Shown: positions 1-4,594 of the stretch, in pieces
Numbering within the stretch: position 1 is the first letter of the stretch
Layout: the number at the start of each line of letters is the position of its first letter
Source: Chloroflexota bacterium
Lineage (GTDB): Bacteria > Chloroflexota > Anaerolineae > Ardenticatenales > Ardenticatenaceae
Direction of reading: 5' to 3'
DNA length: 6,409 bases
Assembly (NCBI GenBank): GCA_003520455.1
Contig: DOUV01000503.1
Span: forward strand, 1-6,409
Notes under the pieces: model-generated
The model's database searches: none
Told to the model about the DNA's origin: nothing
Seen by the model: the letters and a program-made list of their open reading frames with translations, nothing else
Position numbers and translations under genes: made by a program

Positions 1-87
1 GCATTCGAAGACTATCCCTACACGCGACGAACCGTCAGGCGCGGGCCGAACGCGCTCGTGATCGCGGTGAAGGGGTCTTGCCCCCAT
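1..87 (-). CDS. Possible start of an unidentified gene running off the left edge
   Basis: An open frame begins at an ATG at 87-85 on the minus strand and stays open for 29 codons to the window edge, starting MGARPLHRDHERV. What supports it is its setting. An AGGAGGAGG purine run (93-101) sits about 5 nt upstream, and a well-formed promoter lies further upstream at 118-146. The protein is not recognised and its GC3 is lower than that of the firm genes here. Another minus-strand frame, from a TTG at 110, has more gene-like third positions but stops after about 30 codons. The true start could also lie to the left of the window, with this stretch being a leader. Confidence 0.25.
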   Translation of the reverse strand, partial: MGARPLHRDHERVRPAPDGSSRVGIVFEC

Positions 88-117
88 CGCGTCCTCCTCC
101 TCGGCCACAAGCGCCGA

Positions 118-146
118 ATTGTACCGGATGGCCGGAGACCAGTCAA
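118..146 (-). promoter_or_regulatory. Sigma70-type promoter firing leftwards
   Basis: On the minus strand TTGACT (146-141) is followed after exactly 17 nt by TACAAT (123-118). Each hexamer differs by one base from the TTGACA/TATAAT consensus, and the spacing is optimal. Transcription would start near 110-112 and run into the ribosome-site-like AGGAGGAGG at 93-101. The -35 box begins 2 nt beyond the last T of the terminator at 149-178, so one transcript appears to stop where the next is initiated. Confidence 0.6.
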
Positions 147-148
147 TC

Positions 149-178
149 AAAAACGCCCCGTCCGGGGAGGCGGGGCGT
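149..178 (-). terminator. Rho-independent terminator, minus strand
   Basis: On the minus strand ACGCCCCG (178-171) pairs perfectly with CGGGGCGT (160-153). Two further inner C-G pairs close a TCCCC loop, with one bulged A at 161. The stem is followed by TTTT (152-149) and GATT. There is no T-run on the other side, so it acts leftwards. The nearest upstream gene on this strand is the CBS-domain gene ending at 425, giving a 3' untranslated region of about 250 nt. Confidence 0.75.
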
Positions 179-424
179 CAGCACCGGCGAGGGACAACAT
201 GGTGCTTCATCTGTTTGGCCGCTCGGACAACGGACAAGGCAAGAAGGCGAGCGCTTCAGGTGGCACCTTTCGGCACGGAGACGTCAAGCCATACACCGAG
301 AGGAGCCCCTTCGCCCGCTCGCACCTCTCTGCCGCAAGAAGCAAGAAGAACTCCACACGTGTCCGAGTCACTCTTCTACCGAGCGCACGGCCGCCGGCGC
401 CGGGAGGGGGATGTGACGATCGCG
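179..424. other. Gene-free stretch, probable 3' UTR of the CBS gene
   Basis: I see no convincing gene in these 246 bases. Several plus-strand frames are open here because stop codons are rare in GC-rich DNA. The best of them starts at an ATG at 200 behind GAGGGA. It would run 94 codons to 483 and overlap the end of the CBS gene antisense by 59 nt, so I do not call it a gene. Small local inverted repeats are present, for example GAGAGG (298-303) with CCTCTC (324-329), and AGGTG next to CACCT near 258-268. Reading leftwards, the stretch lies between the CBS stop codon and its likely terminator. Confidence 0.5.
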
Positions 425-1000
425 TCAGTCCTGCGTCCCGGCGCTCTCGAGTTCCTGTCGGAGAGCCTCCACGGCCAACATAATCGCGTTGGCAATCGTC
501 TCCTGCGTTGGGTTCTCGCTGAGAGCGTTCAGCACGCGGGGGCGTAGCAGGTGGAAGAGGCCGTTCTGCGAGGTTGTAGACTCACTGATCTCCGGTCCTA
601 AGCCCCCTTCTTCCACGGCCAGGAAAATGTCCGTGTCGCTGATGATGCCAACGATCTGGCCGTCCTGTTCCACCGGCAAGCGTCTCACGCGCAACTCGGC
701 CATCAACCGGGCGCACTCGCGCAGGCTGGTTCCGACCGGAATCGTGATGATCGAGGGGGTCATGATCTCTTGAACGCTGACCGTCCCCGGGTCCAGCCCT
801 TGACTCACGACCTTGCCGACCACATCCCGCTTCGTCATGATCCCATAGGTGCCACCCGCTTGCGCCGGGCGGATCAAGACACTGCTGATCTGCCGCTGCC
901 GCATCAGGTGCAGGGCGTCATCAACGGTATCGTCAGAGTCAACCATGACCACGGGGCTGCTCATCAAACCTTCCACGGTATGGGGTTTTGAATAAGGCAT
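425..1000 (-). CDS. Tandem CBS-domain protein
   Basis: This 191-residue protein has two CBS domains in tandem (a Bateman module), roughly residues 10-68 and 77-132. Typical elements are visible: VEGLMSSPVVMVDSDDTV and its repeat VQEIMTPSIITIPVGTSL at the domain starts, YGIMTKRDVV ending the first domain, and QIVGIISDTDIF ending the second. CBS pairs usually bind adenosine nucleotides or similar ligands and regulate a partner; free-standing ones like this are mostly of unknown target. Residues 133-191 form a tail outside the CBS fold, with a predicted amphipathic helix near 167-186. There is no signal peptide or membrane segment, so it should be cytoplasmic. I chose the ATG at 1000 because AAAGGA lies 10 nt upstream. 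A GTG at 1024 would add eight residues (MSRKDECC) but has no ribosome site. The gene appears monocistronic and ends at the terminator at 149-178. The domain assignment is firm; the role is not known. Confidence 0.93.
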   Translation of the reverse strand: MPYSKPHTVEGLMSSPVVMVDSDDTVDDALHLMRQRQISSVLIRPAQAGGTYGIMTKRDVVGKVVSQGLDPGTVSVQEIMTPSIITIPVGTSLRECARLMAELRVRRLPVEQDGQIVGIISDTDIFLAVEEGGLGPEISESTTSQNGLFHLLRPRVLNALSENPTQETIANAIMLAVEALRQELESAGTQD

Positions 1001-1010
1001 ACAACACTCG

Positions 1011-1016
1011 TCCTTT
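1011..1016 (-). promoter_or_regulatory. Ribosome binding site deciding the CBS start
   Basis: AAAGGA on the minus strand lies 10 nt upstream of the ATG at 1000. It falls inside the reading frame extended to the GTG at 1024, and for that reason the shorter start is preferred. Confidence 0.6.
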
Positions 1017-1020
1017 CTGC

Positions 1021-1043
1021 TCACGTCGTGAAGGAGTGATCAC
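1021..1043. promoter_or_regulatory. Two adjacent short palindromes upstream of the CBS gene
   Basis: TCACGTCGTGA (1021-1031, arms TCACG/CGTGA around one T) is followed 4 nt later by the perfect 8-mer GTGATCAC (1036-1043). Both lie in the 5' untranslated or promoter region of the CBS gene, 21-43 nt before its ATG. Their position would suit a repressor operator. They are short, and no convincing -35/-10 pair was found beside them, so this is only a suggestion. Confidence 0.22.
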
Positions 1044-1099
1044 ACGCTTCCATCTCAGTCTACTGATCGCCGAACCAGGTGGGTACTACCCAGATAGAT

Positions 1100-1260
1100 A
1101 GTCTGTTCCTATCGTCACGAATAGGCTCGGAGGCCTCAAGGAGCAGCGCCGCGCTCTACGGCGAGAAGCGACGTGGCATAGAACCTGCTGAAATAAGAGC
1201 ACGAAGGGACCACATATGGGAACCCGGCTACTCTGTCCGTAGAGTACCGGGTCTTTTTAT
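1100..1260 (+). ncRNA. Candidate small RNA or leader ending at an orphan terminator
   Basis: No plausible gene lies on the plus strand upstream of the strong terminator at 1222-1258, yet something must be transcribed towards it. The preceding 120 bases contain several short foldable segments, such as CCTAT/ATAGG near 1107-1125, GAGGCCTC near 1130, and GCGCC/GGCG near 1146-1163. The 5' end is not defined: I saw no clear promoter, so the start given is a guess. It could be a stand-alone small RNA or an attenuator leader for the lipoprotein gene at 1475. I could not match it to any riboswitch class from memory. The open frame that spans it (1079-1453) does not look like protein. Confidence 0.3.
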
Positions 1261-1274
1261 TGATCGCTCTTATT
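1192..1274. repeat. 9-bp inverted repeat enclosing the orphan terminator
   Basis: AATAAGAGC (1192-1200) and its exact reverse complement GCTCTTATT (1266-1274) lie 65 nt apart and bracket the terminator hairpin at 1222-1258. In RNA they could form an outer stem around the hairpin, which would bring the U-run into a closed structure. Chance occurrence cannot be excluded for 9 bp. I saw no flanking direct repeat that would mark a small transposable element. Confidence 0.4.
1222..1258 (+). terminator. Rho-independent terminator, plus strand
   Basis: ACCCGG (1222-1227) plus TACTCT (1229-1234) pair with AGAGTA (1241-1246) plus CCGGGT (1247-1252). That gives a 12-bp stem with one bulged C at 1228 and a GTCCGT loop. 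CTTTTTATT follows immediately, with five consecutive T at 1254-1258. It is the clearest terminator in the window and acts rightwards, 217 nt before the lipoprotein gene. It therefore either ends an upstream RNA or works as an attenuator. Confidence 0.85.
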
Positions 1275-1281
1275 GGAATAC

Positions 1282-1313
1282 GGTGCGACGCACTTCGGAA
1301 AGTGCGTCGCACC
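1282..1313. repeat. Perfect 14-bp palindrome with a 4-nt loop
   Basis: GGTGCGACGCACTT (1282-1295) pairs with AAGTGCGTCGCACC (1300-1313) around the loop CGGA, with no mismatch. No T-run follows on either strand, so it is not a standard intrinsic terminator. Its perfection, its GC-rich stem and its intergenic place suggest a REP-like dispersed palindrome or a protein-binding site. Only one copy is present in the window. Confidence 0.85.
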
Positions 1314-1474
1314 TGATCCTGGCAGGGGGGTTCGACGATCATCGGCGTTGCGTCGCCGCCGGGGTGCTCCGCGGGCGCCCGAGTCATCGCTCGAGTGCCG
1401 GCCAGGGGTCAGAGTTGGGAAGTCTCCGATCATGGGTCCCGGCGACGACTTGATCAGTGTTTTGGGAGATGAGG

Positions 1475-2197
1475 ATGGGAGCAAGCAAGATGGATAGGTA
1501 TGGAATTCTGATGATCGCCGTGCTGTCAGTCCTGCTGGCGGGTTGTGGATCGGTCGTTGCGACAGCTCTCGGCCAAGAAGGTGCACTCGGCCCGGCAACC
1601 GGGATGGTCGTCGCGCCAATTCCCCCGCCGTTGCCGCTCCCTCCCTCCAAGACCCCGACCGCGTCGCCGACGCCTCCGGCAGACGACTCCCTGGTCCCGA
1701 GGCGCGCCCCTGAACCGACCGGCCGGCCCGAGGCACCGCCGCCCGCGGCATTGAGTGAGGAGGAATACCTCCAGACGATGAGTGCATTTGCGGCGCTCTC
1801 CGGCGCGGCGTGGGGTACGGTCCGGGAGCTCATGGTACAGGCATCGCAAGACGTGACCCTCATGGTCGACTCCGAGTGGATCTCGAACCTGGCCGCCGCG
1901 GGCGCGACGATCAAGCTCGCCAACGAGCGCCTGCGCGCCATCGAGGCACCTGCGCACTACCGTGACATCCACCAGGAGTACGTGACCGCCACCCACCATT
2001 ACGACAACGCCGTCGACCTCCTCATCGCCGGGGTGCGCGAACTGGATAGCGAGAAGATCTCGCAGGCACGACAAGAAGCCGTGCTCGGATTCAAGATCTT
2101 CTTGAGCGCGAGCAAAAAACTCGATCCGCCCGCTGGTGACCACGCGGCGCTGACCGGCCCGGGTGGTCGGGTGGCCTATCAGGCGCGCTTCTCGTAG
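1475..2197 (+). CDS. Lipoprotein of unknown function with proline-rich linker
   Basis: A 240-residue secreted lipoprotein. The N-terminus is a short basic stretch followed by ILMIAVLSVLLAGC, a hydrophobic segment ending in a classical lipobox (LLAGC) with the modified cysteine at residue 24. Residues about 48-92 are a Pro/Thr/Ser-rich spacer (PIPPPLPLPPSKTPTASPTP). Residues about 94-217 are predicted mostly helical, with a segment around AIEAPAHYRDIHQEYVTATH and a following helix pair rich in Asp, Glu and Lys. This layout, a membrane anchor with a flexible spacer and a helical domain outside the membrane, is common in GC-rich bacteria, but I do not recognise the family. It is not the BMP substrate-binding protein. 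The ATG at 1475 has GGGAG 6 nt upstream. An ATG at 1490 (MDRYGILM) has another GGGAG 8 nt upstream and is nearly as likely; a GTG at 1457 is less so. Its last 19 nt overlap the convergent permease gene. Confidence 0.85.
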   Translation: MGASKMDRYGILMIAVLSVLLAGCGSVVATALGQEGALGPATGMVVAPIPPPLPLPPSKTPTASPTPPADDSLVPRRAPEPTGRPEAPPPAALSEEEYLQTMSAFAALSGAAWGTVRELMVQASQDVTLMVDSEWISNLAAAGATIKLANERLRAIEAPAHYRDIHQEYVTATHHYDNAVDLLIAGVRELDSEKISQARQEAVLGFKIFLSASKKLDPPAGDHAALTGPGGRVAYQARFS

Positions 2198-3432
2198 GGC
2201 TTCCCATCGGCGGCCGGCGGGACGGCGCGCCCGATCAAGCCGGCCAGGACGATCATGGTCACGACGTAGGGCAAGATCTGGAGGAACTGGCTCGGGATCG
2301 GCACCTGCAGGATCTGGAAGCGCGTGCCCAGCGCCTCGGCGAAGCCGAAGAGCATGGCCGCCCCGAAACTTCCAATCGGGGTCCACTTGCCAAAGATCAT
2401 CGCCGCGAGCGCGATGAAGCCTTTGCCGTTGGTCATCAGGTCATCGAAGCCACCGACGGTCTCCAGTGAGAACCAGGCGCCGGCCAGCCCGGCGATGAGC
2501 CCGCTGATCACGACGTTGACGTAGCGCACGCGGATGACATCGATACCGACCGTGTCGGCGGCCTCGGGGTGCTCGCCGACGGCGCGGGTGCGCAGCCCCC
2601 ACACCGTGTAGAAGAGCACAAAGTGGGTGAGGGCGAGCAGAATGAACATCGAATAGAAGATCGGCTTGTTGTCGAAGAGCACCGGACCGACGATCGGGAT
2701 CTGGCTGAGGACCGGAATCTCGATCGCCGGGAGCGTCACGCGACCGGCACGGGTGCTGAGGAGGTACTCCCGGCGGATGAAACTCGTCACACCGATCGCC
2801 AGGATGTTGATGACCGTACCGCTCACGATCTGGTCGGTGCGGAAGGTGATCGAGAGCCAGCCATGGAGCAGCGCCATCAGGCCACCAACGAGCACAGCCA
2901 CAATCACCGAGATGAAGAGTGCCTGGTTGTTGGGCATCCCGGCGTTGCCCAGAAAAAAGAAAGCCGTGAAGCCGAAGGCCGCCCCCGACAACATCATACC
3001 CTCGATGGCGATGTTGACTACCCCGGCTCGCTCGGACCAGATGCCGGCCAGAGCCCCAAGCGCGATGGGCGTCGCGAGACGCAGGCTCTCGGCCAGCATC
3101 GTGAGAACATTGGTTTGCTTGCCTGCGGCGGCCGCGACCAGGATGGTCGGGAAGATGAGCACCGCGCTGAGGATAAGAAAGCCGATTGCGATGCGCTTGA
3201 GTACTCCGCTGAGGACAAGCAGGGCGGTGAGGACGTAAAACACACCAATAGCCAACAGCGTCCGTCCGACTGGCAGATCCAGGCGGAGGGCTTGCTTTCC
3301 GACGCCGAAGGAGAACCTGGTGACCTCGCCCGGCTCGTGGCGATTGCTCGCGGCGAAGATCAGGAACAATCCCAGGAGTAGAAAGATCGCAGCATAGAGA
3401 TGCGTCCGCTGAAAACGACGTCCCAAAATCAT
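2179..3432 (-). CDS. yufQ: BMP-family nucleoside ABC transporter, permease 2 (YufQ/NupQ-like)
   Basis: Inner-membrane permease, 417 residues, of the BPD_transp_2 type. It pairs with the neighbouring permease to form the channel of a BMP-dependent importer; characterised relatives carry nucleosides. Family landmarks are IWSERAGVVNIAIEGMMLSG at 131-150, TFRTDQIVSGTVINI at 196-210, GLRTRAVGEHPEAADTVGID at 279-298 (the cytoplasmic ATPase-contact loop) and MTNGKGFIALAAMIFGKWTP at 333-352. Unusually, about 115 residues precede this core, with three extra hydrophobic segments near 12-29, 57-76 and 80-101. YufQ-type permeases are typically about 320 residues. The ATG at 3432 is 1 nt after the stop of permease 1 (TGA-T-ATG), so translation is probably coupled; the only ribosome-site-like feature is a G-rich run (GGGTGGGG). 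The frame stays open upstream to 3555, but that part is a shadow of permease 1. The gene ends inside the convergent lipoprotein gene and shows no terminator. Substrate specificity is inferred from the family. Confidence 0.95.
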   Translation of the reverse strand: MILGRRFQRTHLYAAIFLLLGLFLIFAASNRHEPGEVTRFSFGVGKQALRLDLPVGRTLLAIGVFYVLTALLVLSGVLKRIAIGFLILSAVLIFPTILVAAAAGKQTNVLTMLAESLRLATPIALGALAGIWSERAGVVNIAIEGMMLSGAAFGFTAFFFLGNAGMPNNQALFISVIVAVLVGGLMALLHGWLSITFRTDQIVSGTVINILAIGVTSFIRREYLLSTRAGRVTLPAIEIPVLSQIPIVGPVLFDNKPIFYSMFILLALTHFVLFYTVWGLRTRAVGEHPEAADTVGIDVIRVRYVNVVISGLIAGLAGAWFSLETVGGFDDLMTNGKGFIALAAMIFGKWTPIGSFGAAMLFGFAEALGTRFQILQVPIPSQFLQILPYVVTMIVLAGLIGRAVPPAADGKPYEKRA

Positions 3433-3433
3433 A

Positions 3434-4591
3434 TCAACCACCCCACCCACGCGCGAACACCGTCTCCTCGATTTCGCGGCGGGCGATGCGGATGCGATAC
3501 AGCCAGCGGACGATCTGCTCGGCGGCGACGAACATGATGATGAGCGCCTGGACAATCTTGATCAGATCAATCGAGAGATCCGCGCGTATCTGCATCAGAC
3601 CGGCACCGTTGAGCAGGGCGCCCCACAAGATGCCGGCGGGAATGATGCCGAACGGATTCGATCGGGCCAACAGGGCCACGGCGATCGAGTCGAAACCGAT
3701 GCCGGCGAAGAAGTCGGGCGAGAGGTAATGTTGCCCACCGAGGACCTCGACTGTGCCGGCAATCCCTGCCAGTGCCCCACTCAGCGCCATCGCCAGGATG
3801 ATGTTGCGGCCGACGCTCATGCCGCTGTAGCGGGCCGCATCGGGATTCGCGCCGACGGTGCGCAGCTCAAAACCCAAGGTGGTGCGGTAGAGCAGCCACT
3901 GGACGATAAAGACCAGCGCGATTGCGATCAAGAGGCCGGCGTGGAGCGGCGTGCCGAAAAAGCGCGGCAGTTCGGCGGATGGGTTGATATAGGGCGTCCG
4001 AGGGGTCGACGCGGCAGGGTCGAGCAGAATCAGCGGCTCCTTACTCTTGATGAGCCAATCGGTCAGGCGAATCGCGATGAAGTTCATCATGATGGTATTG
4101 ATGACCTCATGCGCGCCCGTTCGAGCCTTGAGAATGCCGGGGATGGCACCCCAGATGAGACCGCCGAGCGCCCCCGCCAGGACCGCCAGCGGCAGATGGA
4201 TGATGGCCGGCACGCCGGCGAGCGCGGCTGTGTAGCCGATCCACACGGCGGCGATCCCACCAGCGTAGAGCTGTCCCTCGGCTCCGATGTTGAAGAGCCC
4301 GGCTTTGAAACCGAGCGCGACCGCGAGGCCGGCAATGATATAGGGCGTGCTCTTGACCAGCGTCGCGGCGATGGCATCCAGGCTCCCAAACGAGCCGTCC
4401 CAGAGCGCCTTGTAGGCCACCACCGGGCTGGACCCGGTCGAGACGATGATGATCCCGCCGATCACGAGCGCCGTCACAACCGCCAAAAAAGGGATAATAA
4501 TGGCAGTGAACAGTGCCCAGACTGCCTCAAAGTTGCCCCCGCCGCGCCCCCCACCGCGCTCTCCTTCGACTTGAACCGTACCTTCAGCCAT
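3434..4591 (-). CDS. yufP: BMP-family nucleoside ABC transporter, permease 1 (YufP/NupP-like)
   Basis: Inner-membrane permease of 385 residues, close to the usual length of the YufP group. A Gly/Arg-rich cytoplasmic N-terminus (GERGGGRGGG, residues 10-19) is followed by a first membrane segment at about 26-51. Family signatures are GFKAGLFNIGAEGQLYAGGI at 94-113, LKARTGAHEVINTIMMNFIA at 154-173, and the ATPase-contact loop LRTVGANPDAARYSGMSVG at 243-261. Then come GIGFDSIAVALLARSNPFG at 297-315 and a last membrane segment at about 343-358. The C-terminus is charged. The ATG at 4591 has GGAG 6 nt upstream, lying within the last codons of the ATPase gene; only 3 nt separate the two genes, which points to translational coupling. 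The next permease begins 1 nt after its stop. With YufO and YufQ homologues on both sides, the assignment to a BMP-type importer is firm. The substrate is probably purine or pyrimidine nucleosides, by family inference. Confidence 0.96.
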   Translation of the reverse strand: MAEGTVQVEGERGGGRGGGNFEAVWALFTAIIIPFLAVVTALVIGGIIIVSTGSSPVVAYKALWDGSFGSLDAIAATLVKSTPYIIAGLAVALGFKAGLFNIGAEGQLYAGGIAAVWIGYTAALAGVPAIIHLPLAVLAGALGGLIWGAIPGILKARTGAHEVINTIMMNFIAIRLTDWLIKSKEPLILLDPAASTPRTPYINPSAELPRFFGTPLHAGLLIAIALVFIVQWLLYRTTLGFELRTVGANPDAARYSGMSVGRNIILAMALSGALAGIAGTVEVLGGQHYLSPDFFAGIGFDSIAVALLARSNPFGIIPAGILWGALLNGAGLMQIRADLSIDLIKIVQALIIMFVAAEQIVRWLYRIRIARREIEETVFARGWGG

Positions 4592-4594
4592 ATA

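Noticed and set aside
244..275. A T-box-like string (CAGGTGGCACC) on the plus strand
   Set aside because: It lacks the rest of the T-box signature, no downstream plus-strand gene or terminator follows, and the short motif is itself a near palindrome that can arise by chance.
300..335. A glycine-riboswitch-like string on the minus strand (GGCGAAGGGG inside a short GAGAGG/CCTCTC stem)
   Set aside because: The other conserved segments of the glycine aptamer are absent, and the stretch lies after, not before, a gene on that strand.
1..547. Long overlapping plus-strand open frames from the left edge
   Set aside because: Three frames are open at once, their composition drifts to Arg/Pro-rich, and they run antisense into a firm CBS gene. 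They are typical shadows in GC-rich DNA.
1197..1228. Fragments resembling a SAM-I riboswitch (AAGAG, AGGGAC, ATG, AACCCGGC)
   Set aside because: The P1 arms are in the wrong order, and the conserved GGTGCTAA-type segment and GGCAACC pseudoknot strand are missing.
1457..1474. GTG start at 1457 for the lipoprotein
   Set aside because: It has no ribosome site and would add MFWEMR before a signal peptide that is complete from the ATG at 1475 or 1490.
1526..2386. Long minus-strand open frame opposite the lipoprotein gene
   Set aside because: Its product is Arg/Gly/Asp-rich low-quality sequence, and the opposite strand has a signal peptide, lipobox and ribosome site.
2569..3381. Long plus-strand open frame opposite permease 2
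   Set aside because: It is the antisense image of a membrane protein gene, giving a highly charged sequence rich in Glu, Asp, Arg and His. It has no family resemblance.
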